Notes: generated by a model not told the origin, from the sequence alone. A stretch of 64,000 nt of DNA from Rugalucina vietnamica (GCA_964017185.1 OZ024869.1:72604008-72668007); one strand, 5' to 3'; shown: positions 41,567 through 53,936, counted from the stretch's first letter. Program-made: numbers and translations.

Positions 41567-42950
41567 TGATCGGTCCACGTGGTGAATCTCTAACTAGTTA
41601 ATGAATCATCAAGGACAAACAGGTAAATTATGATAACCACCATGATGAATCAAAAGCGAGGATTCACAGATTCAGTAAGCTACCCGACGATGGAGATCCC
41701 TAGGCGCCCAAAAACTTACTAAAAATCCAGAGCAAAAGAAAAATCACACCAGTTGGCCAAGCACTTTATTAATTGTTACATAATATAATAAATCAACCAT
41801 AAATACTTTTGTTGATTTCAATTAACTTGTTGCTGATCTTGATATTCAAGCTAACACTCCTTAGTCTTGAGATTGTATAGATTCAAAATAACTATATCAA
41901 ACCGCCGGACATATAGTAACTGGAAATTTAAAAATAATCTCTTTCAAAATAATAACTATCTTAATTATTAACTTCCTGTCTTACTGCTTACCAATCTTAT
42001 CAAAATCAAATCAAATGCCATACGATACTGTGAGACGGTGTATGAAACTTCAAATAAAAATTGGTTTTGGTCAATAAATAATTCTGGCGAGTTGCTCAGT
42101 AAACTGAAGTGTACTTCCGGGCGACGAGCTTGTCCACATACGATTTTTCTACTCTGTAGACCACATTGCCACATAATCTGATTAAAAAAAAAATACTCGA
42201 TTTGATAGAGTGGACTTTCAAAAGAGCATTAAAAACCTATGGGTCACTTTATTTAGCCTGTAATGACAGAAAAGCTTTTTTCACTTCCTGTGACCGAAGT
42301 CGATATAGACTTTGGTCATGTCAGAATGTATGCGATGCCATATCCTATTTCCCGGATAATATCTATATCAGTATTATTTCCTTTTAGTTCAGTTCGGGTA
42401 TGGGAGTGGCAGCCTATTGGGGAATAGCTGCTCACTCGGCTATTGATGTGTTTTCTTGGTATGGATGCCTAAGTGTCATTTTGTTCCCCTAGGTTTGTGG
42501 AGTAGGAATTTCTTTCTGATTGCGCCATTTCCTGATCAATGCCTACTTGTACCTTTTTAAATTCGGAACCAAGTGTTGAAATTCTGATGGGTACAAATTC
42601 CGCTATTTTCGTAGCTGATTTATTCTTATACAGCTACGAAAGAGATTTCATGGATTCTCTTAACCATGACAATCAAGCTGATGTTATCGAGGCTTTTAAT
42701 CGACTTTTGGATACCTCGATCTTATTGACAGTCCTTATTCTGAAGGCATGGTTAATCAAATTTATAATCAACTGGTGTTTTTCTTTTGCTCCGGATTTCA
42801 GTAAGTTATTCGACGCCCAGGGATCTCCATCGTCGTGCAGCATACTGAATCTGTTGAGCCCTCGTTTTTGCTTCATCAGGGTGTTTTTCATGAATCATTT
42901 GTTTGTCCTTGATGATTCATTGACTAGTTAGAGATTCACCACAAGAACCA
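41567..42950. mobile_element. Element with about 130-bp inverted ends around an RT fragment
   Basis: GTGGTGAATCTCTAACTAGT to GACGATGGAGATCCCTAGGC (41577-41706) is matched in reverse by 42822-42945 at about 80% identity. Another single end, CGTGGTGAATCTCTAAA, is at 43885. Between the arms are an unremarkable 0.7-kb part, a SINE-like block (42390-42560) and a reverse transcriptase fragment. Inverted terminal blocks around an RT are known for Penelope-like elements. Confidence 0.5.
42587..42775 (+). pseudogene. Reverse transcriptase fragment, Penelope-like
   Basis: MGTNSAIFVADLFLYSYERD and FMDSLNHDNQADVIEAFN match the conserved block before the catalytic motif in a reverse transcriptase family common in molluscs. 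The next frame holds GYLDLIDSPYSEGMVNQIY, where YLDD would be expected, so the catalytic Asp pair is lost together with several bases. The fragment ends near 42775. Confidence 0.65.
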
Positions 42951-43310
42951 AACAACTTACGCAATGTTGTGAACCACTGCAGAAGATGAGGGTGAGGTTA
43001 TGCGCCTGTAAAATCGATTGAATCACTTAGTAATTTTATATTACTGATCGTTCCAAGGCGATACGTCTGTTGTGGTTACATTTGTTTAATGTTTTGGTGT
43101 GCTATTTGAACCTTATGTAGTACTACGTTTTCATATTTTTATTTAAGTTCGGGTAACTGAGTGGCCGCCTATTGGGAAAACTACTCACTCGGCTTACGAT
43201 ATGTTTTCTGAGTATAAGTACCTGACTGTCAATTTTGTTTTTCCACCTCGGCTTCTGGAGTGGAAATATCTTTCTGATTGCGCCTTTTCCTTATCGTTGC
43301 CTGCTTGGTC
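42951..43310 (+). mobile_element. Penelope/SINE-like block, second copy
   Basis: CTGCAGAAGATGAGGGTGAG, ACTGATCGTTCCAAGGCGAT, GGGTAACTGAGTGGCCGCC and GATTGCGCCTTTTCCTTATC repeat 37800-38190. Confidence 0.6.
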
Positions 43311-43441
43311 CTTCAAATACAGAATCTGTATTTTTAGGATAGACCATTCCGAAATAAGGGAGGTCGTTTTGTTTCATACGAACCTTCGTCGCTCGGTGCG
43401 ACAAAGGTCGTGCACTGTGCAGTTAACCGAACGCAACCATG

Positions 43442-43472
43442 TGACGTCATACTAAGCAAAACTGTGACGTCA
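43442..43472. promoter_or_regulatory. Two CRE sites 23 bp apart
   Basis: TGACGTCA at 43442-43449 and 43465-43472, in a less AT-rich stretch with several CpG (TCGTCGCTCGGTGCGACAAA near 43387). It could be a promoter, but no gene start next to it is supported. Confidence 0.35.
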
Positions 43473-43479
43473 TGTTGTC

Positions 43480-44310
43480 ATGATCTATCGGGAACAAAAA
43501 CGACAGATATGATTTAGTAAATATATTTGTTAAATTCGTCCATTTAGGGCAGCCGCAGTCGAACAAAAAGTTTGTCAACAATATTTCGAATGTTTCGACG
43601 TGAATAGTTGTTGCTATTCGCTACCCCGAATTCCGGTTCCGCCGACTGACGAAAGATTTTTTCTCTATCAATGTATCAAGAACAGAACAGAACAGAACAT
43701 TTTTACCACGTTCTACCATAAGAGCGACACAGGAGCGTCGCTATTAAAAAAGTATAAAAATAATCTTCTGAAAATGTTCAATTTTACAACTTGGGAAAAT
43801 CAGTATAAAATATATTACATGGGCATGTTTTCGTAATGACTATAAAACGTGCATAAGTTAGTAACAGTGCAGTTGTTCGGTCCTCGTGGTGAATCTCTAA
43901 ACATATTGAATTTAAACACACAAACATGTACAGTAGACTGTAGAGCAATGTGAGGTATTATCGACACCCAGTAGTTATCGACACCCCCTTATTATCTTTT
44001 CCATTTCATGATGTTCTTATGAAAATAGTGTATTGCAGTATTGTAATTTCACATATAATTATGAATTAGCGCAAAAAATCCTGGAAAGTTAGGTAGTTGG
44101 AGAAAAATGTGACATTTTGAGATTTACTTGTGAAAATTGCAGTCTATTATGCATTGTTGTAAGGGAAGATAACTCAGTCATATGGTTATTTTCACTAAAT
44201 AAAAGATGTTCATGCGGATTTTATTCATAAAATGAATCATCATACTAGACAATCACTTAAAGCAGACCTGGTTAAACTATTCTTAGTCATACATGCTATT
44301 TTGACCTCCA
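43480..44310. other. No gene seen; stray element end
   Basis: TATCGACACCCAGTAGTTATCGACACCC (43958-43985) repeats the terminal motif of the element at 44311-45705 twice, in inverse orientation. Confidence 0.45.
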
Positions 44311-45705
44311 GGGTGTCGATAACTACCTACGTGAACACGGCTAACAAACCTTTAAATGCGTAACCGCCGGTTAAGAAAGAAAATCCGATTCACGCCCTTC
44401 CGGTTCCGCATATGAAGACCAAGAAAAGGTAAACAAAAGTTTTAAACATACACTACTAGGATCGACTGATGATTATATTTTAGTACAGAAATATATCGAT
44501 TATCTATGAATGCTGTTTTGTCACTTATTTACTATGGTAACTCAGCACCAAAGTAGCTCGCAAAATAATTTGATGGTCTTTGAGTTATTTATTCCCTTCT
44601 TCGAACCTGGTGTTCCAACAAGGCCAAAGTCGGCGAAATACAACTAAAAATTGGTTAATTTGCTGGTAAATATCAAATTTTAGTGATTGTTCTACGACAA
44701 ATTTACAGATATGTATTAACTAAATTGCATCTGATGTCTGTGCCAGTATTTCGTTGTGTTAGTGCCTGTCATTATCGATTTGAAGGGAAGGAAAAGATGG
44801 GTACGCATTTAATCATTAAAATATGAAGGATATATTTCAAGATACGTTTGAAAACCTCAACCTGTTCAAGTTATGGTATTTATTTCCCTGTAAAGCGTTT
44901 TGAAAGACATAAAACCAAGAAAAAACAAATTAAAGTATACATAATGCTGTAAAATCGTCTTCATGAACGGGAATATCATGCATGTGAACTTTTGTATTAC
45001 ATGTATTTCATAGACAGTTTGTATTATTTTATATCAAACATTTTCACTGCAAATATCACAATTACACCAAATTTGAGTAAGCAACTATTAAGAAAGGACG
45101 AGAGAATGTGACAATAATCTTCAGCGTAAAACAATTAACAAAAACAAAAACTTTAATACATGTGTTCTATAATGACTATATTGCTATCATTCTAATGATT
45201 AAATTCGCAACCGAAATGTTGACACAGCTTTTAACCACATATGCATAGAATGCATTGGTCAGAGGCAACGAAACTATCACCAGACCTCACACAGTGTTAA
45301 AATCATCTGCGCACTGTATTGCTTTCCGTTAATATGGACGTAATGAGCGGAAATCTAAAAATATCCCTGCGACTGACCCACATTTTCGTCGTGTACAATG
45401 CAATCCCAACATGTGTTTTGGGGTAGGGAATAAAAAGCATGATTATAAAGAAAAATTTCTGGAAATCCTTTGGGGTCCAAATATAGCAATGTCTAAATAA
45501 TAAAATAGCATTGACAGAATTATAATATTTGTCTTCGAATCGAAATATTTTACTCGGAAACACGAGCTGCAAAAGTTTGTTTACCTTTTGTTGGTTATCT
45601 GATGCGAAACCGGAAGGACATGAATCGGATTTCTTTTCTTACCCGCGGTTACGCATTTAAAGGTTTGTTAGCCGTGGTGAATGTACCACGTGGGTAGTTA
45701 TCAAC
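44311..45705. mobile_element. DNA transposon-like element with about 135-bp inverted repeats
   Basis: The left arm starts GGGTGTCGATAACTACC and carries GGCTAACAAACCTTTAAATG, CGTAACCGC, TTCCGGTT and AAAAGGTAAACAAA. The right arm (45562-45705) has the same blocks reversed. The 1.1-kb interior has no recognised transposase; an 89-codon minus frame at 45303-45572 is unassigned. Confidence 0.6.
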
Positions 45706-46394
45706 ACCCCTAAATTAAATTTCTCTAAAATGTGCTTTGGCGATGTTTCAACATTGTGGATAACGACGGCAACAACGACGACGGCGACGTCGGATGACGG
45801 AGCATGGGTATACTATGGGTGGAACAAGAATTTTAGAAATTGATGTGACAGAACAGCTGATTTCTTAGTCAGTTCCCAATCTTTAAAAAAAGGGGTGACA
45901 GGTGTATTGTATTATTGTATGATTGACCCACAAATACTTTGTCCCAAGGTATCAAGCAAATGTTCTAAAAAGTGTATAATCTGTCCTTAAACATACATAA
46001 AATGACCAGGGCCTAGTTTTCATTTATTTCTCTACCATGCTATATAAGGTGATGAAAGGAGTTTAAGTCTTTGTTCATTTCTTTCATATTGGTAGCCAAA
46101 AGGTCATCCACAATAGTGGCTCAGCCAAAAAATATTCTGGACACCTGATGCATTGCAACTAAAATATTTAAACATGTGCAATTCTTTTTAATGACAGATT
46201 TAATCTGTCATTCTTCGCTGCAAAACGCAGTTTCGGACACGTGACGAAAGTGACTTTGACTACTTTTTACTTTCGCGGCAGAAAAGTAGTGCGATTTGAG
46301 AATGAAAACTTGTAGGCAAATATAGATCCTGACATTGTAAGACTACACGTCGCAATCATTCATTCATTCGCCTGTATTTCGTGACCATTCCTCA
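45706..46394. other. No gene seen
   Basis: Contains a 21-bp palindrome ATGACAGATTTAATCTGTCA at 46191 and a GACGACGGCGACGTCGG stretch near 45777. Confidence 0.4.
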
Positions 46395-46586
46395 TTGTCG
46401 CCGACACACGTTCTATACACTGGCCAAAAGGATCTGGGTAATTCATGCGGGATATTCTTGCTTATAGCCAAAGTCTTACAAATCAGGGCGTCAAACGAGA
46501 AAGATCACAACGATCTTGCGAAAAAGGAGCTGTTCCGATATTTTTACAAAAATGACCAAAATATAACCAACAAGGCCACAAAATAG
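46395..46586 (+). other. Possible cysteine-protease-like (Ulp1 type) coding fragment
   Basis: The frame ends KNDQNITNKATK and contains QKDLGNSCGIFLLIAKVLQI. A Gln followed 7 residues later by Cys-Gly-(I/V)-Phe is the catalytic-Cys block of C48 (Ulp1/SENP) peptidases, found in host genes and in several transposons. No His or Asp part is visible, so this may be a last exon or a coincidence. Confidence 0.25.
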
Positions 46587-46619
46587 AAAGACAACAAGTG
46601 TGAATTTGTATCTTTAATT

Positions 46620-47400
46620 ATATTCAAAGTTTAGATTTGCTGCTGCCAATATCAGAGAAGGGTCTACTTGCAACATCATTGCTGAGTACGTCCGTACCCA
46701 GTACGTTTTTATATCTCTGCCCAGTACGTTATAAGAGTTATCGTTATTTCTTAAAAAAGCTATTTTAAGCTAAATATAAATAGACTTATATATTTTTTTA
46801 ACATATTATGACAATTAGTCCTTTTTGTGGTCTAATTCATAATAAGAGTAATTCATAATAAGAATATTTTTATAGCTTAATTTTATTTGATGACGTTCAT
46901 GTGTAACATTCACGGTCTAAATATAATATTAAATCTACATGTAGTCTTCGACTTTAAACCCACCTGAATATAATAAAATTTGAAATTGAAGGGTATATAA
47001 ATTACGTGTTGAAACTTTAAAAAGCGATTTTACATTAGTCCGGCAGATTAATTTATACATATTTAACAGTCAGATAGTTTTTTGTTTATTTACGTCCCAG
47101 TAAACGATGTTTCAGTCATTGTCCTGGCGGGCGAAAGCTAATCTAGTTGTTAGATTTGGGCATGAAAGGGCACGTACATGCGACCCATTTCCTACCGAAT
47201 TTCTTTCTGATTGCATCATTTTTTTATAACCTCTCTATTATCATGATTCCAGAAACATGATCCCTGAACAACAATTTAATTAAAATGCCTTTACGAATGC
47301 AAAACTAACACTTATGATGGATATAAGTGTTGTTGTGATCATAAAAGTTCAATCGACGTTTTGGATTTACCCCCCCCCCCCCCACACACACACTTTTTTT
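46620..47400. other. No gene seen
   Basis: AT-rich; GTACGTCCGTACCCAGTACG and CCCAGTACGTT direct repeats near 46686-46730; a C14 then CACACA run near 47368-47391. Confidence 0.4.
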
Positions 47401-47404
47401 ACGG

Positions 47405-47750
47405 GAGAACCCCTAGAAAACCCACCTGGCACACCCGCAAGCAGAACTTGGTTTGTCTCACATGTGGCCAGAGCGGAGCTCGAACCCACACCATGGCGGG
47501 CCCCGTGGCCGAGCGGTTAAGAGCGCTGTTTCTTAATCATTCGATCACCTCACCGCTGTAAATGGTGTGGGTTCGAGTCCCGATCTGGCCACATGTGAGA
47601 CAAGCCAAGTTCTGCTTGCGGGTGTGCCAGGGACGTGAAAGGGACGTAAAACTGAATTAAAAAAAAAACACAACAGAGATGACATGATCGAGTTATTAAG
47701 AAACAGCGCTCTTAATCGCTCGGCCACTGGAGCCGTCATTGTATGTATCG
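47405..47750. mobile_element. Palindromic pair of tRNA-derived SINE heads
   Basis: GGCCGAGCGGTTAAGAGCGC (A box, 47509) and GGTGTGGGTTCGAGTCCC (B box, 47563) form a tRNA-like head. CACCCGCAAGCAGAACTTGG at 47432 is repeated inverted at 47605, and a reversed A box is at 47700-47730. The acceptor stem is poor, so I do not call a tRNA gene. Confidence 0.55.
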
Positions 47751-47769
47751 AGTCAACAATTATTAGCTT

Positions 47770-49094
47770 TCTGAGCCGAAGGCTCACAAAGTGAGATGGT
47801 CATGCTCCGGCGTCCGTCCGTCGTCCGTCCGTCCACATTCTCAAAGATCTTCTCCTCTCAAACCGCTTAGCCAATCAAAACCAAACTTCATGTGAAGCAT
47901 CCCTAGGAAGGGGGAACCAATGTTTATATAAATTGTCCAGGTCACATGACCAAGATGGCCGCCATGGCTATAAATCGCAAAAACCTTAAAAATATTCTTC
48001 TCCAGAACCAGAAGGCCTATAATTTTGAAACCTGGCATGAAGCATCAGGGAGAGGAGCTCTACAAAGTTTATATAAATCATGACCTTGGGATGACCTTGA
48101 CCTATTTTACAGCAAGGTCAACATAGGTCGCCCATCTATTTGAATGGGGAAAATTGTCAAAATGTCATTTGAAGGGAAAAACTTGAAGGGAAAGGGTAAA
48201 TGGACTGAACATTTATGATTCTGAAAAAATGCACCCCAGGGGCTGGTCTACCCCCACTCCGGGGCAATATACATGTATATTACCATAATATTCAAAGATC
48301 TTCTTCTCTGAAACTACTTGGTCAATCAAAGCCAAACTTCATGTGGAGCATCCTAAGGAAGTTGAAACAAAAGTTTATAATAATGGTCCAGATCACATGA
48401 CCAAGATGGCCGCCATGGCTATAAATAGAAAAAAAATATCTTTCTCCAGAACAATAAGGTCTATGATTTTGAAACTTGGCATGAAGCACAGGGAAAGGAG
48501 CTCTACATAGTTTATATAAATCATGACCCAGGAATGACCTTGACATATTTTACGGCAAGGTCAACATAGGTGGCCCATGCATTTGAAGGGGAAATTTGTC
48601 AAAAAGTCATTTGAAGAGAAAAACATTAAGGAAATGGGCAAATGGACTGAAGATAAATGATTCTTAAAAATGGACCCAATGGGCCGGTCTGCCCCCACCC
48701 TGGGGCAATATAAATGAATATCACCATAATATTCAAAGATCTTCTTCTCTGAAACCGTTTGGCCAATCAAAGCCCGGCAAATTTGATATAAAGCACATGT
48801 AGGAAGGAGAAACCAATGTGTACATAAATAATCCAGGTCACATGACCAAGATGGCCGCCATGTCTATATATGGTAAAAATCATTCTAAAATCTTTTTCTA
48901 TGGAACGGGTGGACCAATTTCAACAAAACTAGGCATGTAGCACTGTAGACTAGAGTACTATATGCGTGCATAAAATTATGACCCTGTGATGACCTTGACC
49001 TATTTTACGACAAGGTCAATATAGTTCGTCCATGACCATACTAGTCAAACAGGTTTATTGGTATATATCCCTGATCTCACCATTGGTCCTCTAG
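47770..49094. repeat. Dispersed repeat R1, second copy (three units)
   Basis: Border hairpin TGAGCC-GAA-GGCTCA at 47773, CGTCCGTCC runs, then three units of about 430 bp, each with TCTTCTCTGAAAC, GCCAATCAAAGCC, CAAGATGGCCGCCATG and TGACCTTGACCTATTTTAC followed by CAAGGTCAA. The end CCATTGGTCCTCTAGTA matches the ends of 4549-6692. Confidence 0.7.
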
Positions 49095-49179
49095 TACAGG
49101 TTTTCAGCTATGTCTGGACAAAGTCAGCGCTTTTTGAGTATTAACCATTACTGTTGTGAGTTAATGTTGTCTTGCTCAA

Positions 49180-49266
49180 GGACACGGCCCGGAAACCCCT
49201 AGTGGGAATCAAACCCAATACCTCTCGATTCGGAGGCCGGTGCTCTACCACAAGGCTATCGTGCTC
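49180..49266 (-). mobile_element. tRNA-derived SINE head
   Basis: On the minus strand: GCCTTGTGGTAGAGCACCGG (A box) and GGGTTTGATTCCC (B box), then GTGTCCTTGAGCAAGACA. The anticodon stem does not pair. Confidence 0.5.
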
Positions 49267-49378
49267 CATAAAATTCTTATAAACAGCCAAGAAACAGGCA
49301 TGTTTATGAAAGTTTTTTTACGATATATTCGTTTATCGAGATACATTAGAAAAAAAGAAAGATTATTTCTCAATCCAG

Positions 49379-49485
49379 GTATCACAAGCGCGGAAATGTT
49401 TCCAAACGCGGATGTGAACCAGTACATCGCGGAAATACACAAGGTACGAAAACATGCGGCTATAGCATTTAAGTGCTGGTTCAGA
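49379..49485 (+). CDS. Possible terminal exon (unrecognised)
   Basis: After TTATTTCTCAATCCAG the frame reads ITSAEMFPNADVNQYIAEIH and continues about 15 codons to TAA at 49483-49485, with AATAAA directly behind at 49488. The first 60 bases are GC-rich with several GCG codons, unlike the flanks. A GT at 49443 would also allow an internal exon. No family recognised. Confidence 0.3.
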
Positions 49486-49885
49486 TAAATAAATGTTTAA
49501 TTATTATAAAACACGTATTATATTACAAGTTTCAACAATAAAACGCTTTGCAATTTAATATGCATGGTTGCCATAGCAACAAACCGAACACCACTGGAGG
49601 AAAAATCTAAGATTTCCTTGTTTTAGGGGTTTTCAGATACCTTTATGTCAGAAGCTCTGCGTATCTCGGACGGTCTTACGCATAACGAATAAGTTCTACA
49701 TGCGGTAAATACGCTTTGAACGCTTTCGACGTCTTTGTATGGTCCTCGCCCATTTGTGGCCTAAATAAATAGAAGGGCTGCTTGTGCCTCCAGGCAAAGC
49801 TTCTACGCTACCGACTGACCGTCTGATCATGTCTGAGACTGCCCAAGGAAAGTGGTCAAAGTCAATCATCCATACAAAGTTTATA

Positions 49886-52418
49886 TGGGTCATTATCAAA
49901 AAATGGAGCAATCCAGAAAACTGTAAGGCAAAACGAAAAAAAAATCGTTGTCCAGTTTTTCTTTTTTAATGAGATAGTTTTATTAACAATAGCATTTAGA
50001 ATATAGAAATAAAATATGCCGAGTTTAACTGAACAAATTGTGCACCAGCATTAATCAACTGTATGGTACCCTTGAAAAAATATCAATGCTGTCACGAACA
50101 AATTTTCTTGCGTACAACGCTTATTTGATAAGACTTTCCAAATCTGTAAGTGGGGGTATATATAACTTGTCACAAACCTTAAATACTTTCAATGAATTAA
50201 CGAGGGAGAGAGCTTCAATGAAAATGCACGTACTGTGATTTGTTCTGTTTCTGAAGCGCTTTTTTCTGTAGACATAATCTTGAAGGCTTAAACCAAAATT
50301 AAGTTCTTCAAAACGTTTACTATTTTAGTATAGTATCATTACATACCAAAAGCAACTACTTTTATATGATGCGTTTTGAGTATTTTAAATAATTATGACC
50401 GTGACAGCACTGATGCTGTCGTGACAGCACTTTTAATTATCCGATCTCGCCTTTTTTATTCCAATGTGTGCGGAGTTGATTAACTGATTAATTTCTGACA
50501 ATTAACCGATGAGCTTAGGGACAGTGACTGCCTTACGGTCGCAACCAACGAAGCCTCGGCTAATGCTCGAACCAGGGACACCTTTGGGTAGATAACACAA
50601 CACGTTCGGTACACGCAAACCAAACGCGGTGTAACACGACAAGCGCAATTAGCGCTATTCAGCTTAACACTTTAAGCAGCTGCAGCATGAGAAAATGTTT
50701 TTTGGGGCTTTCGACCAGGTCTGAAACAACCAGGATTGTTCACGACAAAAGAGTGCAATTAATTTGGGACCCTATCACGGGGTTTCTGTGTAGAAGGGCC
50801 ATTAATAATAACAATAATAATCTCTATATTTATAGAGGATAACGTATTTAGCACAACGGCCAGTCTTCCATACGGCCCTCTAGTGAATACAGACATTGAT
50901 TATTTTCGGACCTCTTTTGTTATTATTCGGACATTTTCATATTAGACATGCGATGTTAGTGATGCTATATTTTGTTTTGGGAGAAGAGAAGCCAGTGCTT
51001 GCCTAATAATGCTGAGCGCCAAGCAAGGTAGCCACTGGTACCATTTTTAAAGTCTTTGGCATGACCCGGCCTGGGATCGAACCCACGACCTCCCGCTCCC
51101 GAAGCGGACGCTCTCACCATTACCCTATCGGAATCGGCAATTCGTTATCAAGGAGCTTGGGAGAACTGGAAAACATTTGAAGGGAGTTGGGGATTACTAG
51201 AAGAGAACATTTTTAGTTTTAGGAAGCTGGGAGCAAGTAAAAAAAATAGGGAGCTGGGGTCATTTTTATTTTAGTGAGCTTGGAGCTAATACCCCCTTGG
51301 AAGGTTACACTGCAGCTGAGCTGCACTTTTGCAAAATCATGTCTTCTCATGACGCGTCTGATATCTATTTTTTATGTACCCGAGTCAATAACTTTCAGTA
51401 ATGTCGGGACGAAACTACCACTTTTTTATCTTCGTAGTAACCAGCCTCATTGGGTATACCCTGGTCGACGAAGAATTTTGAATTTGCAGTTTTGTATCAC
51501 CCCCCCCCCCACACACACACACACCTCAAATGGTTTGACCTCTTCTGACTGCTACTGGTGTTAGTAGCTGAGACCCTCTCGTGAAAGGCGACCTAACTCT
51601 TTTCAGTGTAGGAAATTGCCTGAATCCACACCTGCTGACAGAAGTCAACTCAGTGCTGTCACACATCAGTACTGTCACGACCGTGACAGCACTGACCGTG
51701 ATAGTACTGAGTTTCACACATAAATTTAATTATTATGACTAACAGCAGAATGCAGGCTGAAAACTTTGCATATCTATTCAAACCGGCCCTAAGCTGAAAT
51801 TCAGTCATGGCCTTAAAATGTACGTGATATTTGCAAGAAGCGGCAAAATGCGCGTGATAGTACTGATGGCTAAAAAATTCCCACACCGATTTTGACATGT
51901 CTTTATGGAATATGAACGGAGTAATTTTCTCAAAAAGTTGTTTACCATGACTTCATCAGCTTGCTGTCGTCTACAAAAATGCGATTGTTTTGATCTGAGA
52001 AAATGATTCATAACTCTGGTCAAAATAGATGTTTTAAAACTGTGACAGCACTGATATGTTTTCCAGGGACAGCACTATAATGTGCCGCCGCTCTTAAATT
52101 GCACTTAATATACCATATGATTTTTGAATTTGACTTCAATAACATTATATGCAATAGAGGGTTACAGAAAATGTAATTTCTGTCAAGCTTCTTTTGCAAT
52201 GGAAACAAATAAAACTACTTACCCAGACCCGGGGACACGATAAAAATCTTGCATTTTTTCTTTTAAATAACATACTCGTAAACGTGAAATCCGTGTGGTT
52301 CTTGTAAAGCACGGCTGATAATAATATTATAGAAGGATGAAGCAAACCTCGGACATCGCGCTTGCGAGAAAATCATCAGGGACAAAGATTGCTCCATTTT
52401 TTGATAATGACCCATGTA
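49886..52418. mobile_element. 2.5-kb element with 28-bp inverted ends
   Basis: TGGGTCATTATCAAAAAATG plus GAGCAATC at 49886 is found exactly inverted at 52391-52418. The interior carries repeated GTGACAGCACTGA motifs (50400, 50420, 51655, 51680, 52038) and no recognised transposase. No clear target duplication, so the call is tentative. Confidence 0.45.
50955..51137 (-). mobile_element. tRNA-derived SINE
   Basis: On the minus strand: TAGGGTAATGGTGAGAGCG (A box), CCGCTTCGGGAGCGGG (anticodon-like stem), GGTCGTGGGTTCGATCCC (B box), then ACCAGTGGCTACCTTGCTTG as body. The 5' and 3' acceptor parts do not pair. Confidence 0.65.
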
Positions 52419-53936
52419 TACAATGCGTGTCTGCAGCGTAGAAGCGAAAATGGGCTATTTTGAAAATTGTACGGCATCATACCAAATATGTGATACCGGA
52501 ACGTTCCAAGTAGAGATCTACAGCGCCATACTCTACCACAACGTTCCAAGTTGAGCTCTAGAGCGCTGTATTCTACCGTAACCTCCCTAATAAAGAGCTA
52601 CAGTGCCATGCGCTACCGCAACGTCCCCAGTAGCATTCTACAATACCATACTCAACCGCAACCTCTCCAGTAGGGATATACAGTATCGTACTCTACCACA
52701 ACGTACACATTAGGATTTACAGCACCATTATTTACCGCAACGTCCCCAGCATCGATCTACAGTATCATATTCTACTGCAACGTCCCCAGTAACGATCTAC
52801 GGTTAGATACTCTACCATAACGTACTCAGTAGAGATATATAGCGCCACAGTTTACCACAAGGTCCCCAGTAGGAATCTACAGTGCCATACTCTACTGCAA
52901 CGTCCTCAGTAGAGATATACAGCCATATATTTTACCGCAACGCTATACTCTACCACAACGTACCCATTGGGGATTTACCGCAACGTCCCTAGTAGGTATC
53001 TACAGCGTCATAGTCTACCGCTGCGTTCCAAGTAGGGTTCTACAGTGTCATATTCTACCGCAACCTCCCCTACAGCTCCATACTCTGTCACAACGTACCC
53101 AGTAGAGATATACAGTGCCTTAGTTTACGAAAACGTCCCAAGTAGGTATCTTCAGAGCCATACCCTACCATAACGTCTACAGTATGGATCTTCAGCGTCC
53201 CCAGTAAAGATATACAGCACCAAACTGTTATGCAACGTCTTCAGTATGGAAATACAGTGCAATAATCTACAACAACGTACCTGTAGGCTTCTATAGTGCA
53301 ATACTCTACTACAACATCTCCAGTTCGCAACTACCGCGCCATAGTCTACCGCAACGTATCCACTTTGGTATCTGCAGTGTCATACTCTGCCTAAAAGTAC
53401 CGAGTAGAGATATACAGAGCAATATTTTACCACAAGGTCCCAATTAAGGATTTACAGTTTTTATCTATACCGCAACGTTCCCAGTAGAGACCAATAGCGC
53501 CATACTCTATCACGCAGTCTCTAGTTGAGATCTATAGCCAAATACTCTACAGAAACGTCCCCAGTAGATATCTACTTTCAACCACAACATCTGCTGTTTG
53601 GATCTTCAGCCACATACTCTATAACGTCCCATTATGGATCAACCGTGCCCTACTATACCGCAAATTTCCCAGTAGGGATCTACGTGTCCATAGTCTACCG
53701 TCACGTCCCCAGTAGGGATCTACTGTGCAATTCTCTACCGCAACGTCCCAGGTTGTGATATACAGCGCTATTTTCTACCACAACGAAACCAGTAGGGATC
53801 TTCAGCGCCATGCTGTATTATATTGTTCCAAGTACAGACATATAGCACCACACTCATCTGCAACGTACCCAGTAGAGATCTACAGCACCATACTCTACCG
53901 CGACGTTTCCAATAGGTATCTACAACGACATACTCA

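Noticed and set aside
45303-45572. Transposase in the long-armed element
   Set aside because: 89 codons without any DDE-type motif; left unassigned.
47498-47590. tRNA gene
   Set aside because: A and B boxes are good, but the acceptor and T stems do not pair; fits a SINE head.
51055-51137. tRNA-Pro-like gene on the minus strand
   Set aside because: The anticodon arm pairs, but the acceptor stem does not, and a SINE body follows.
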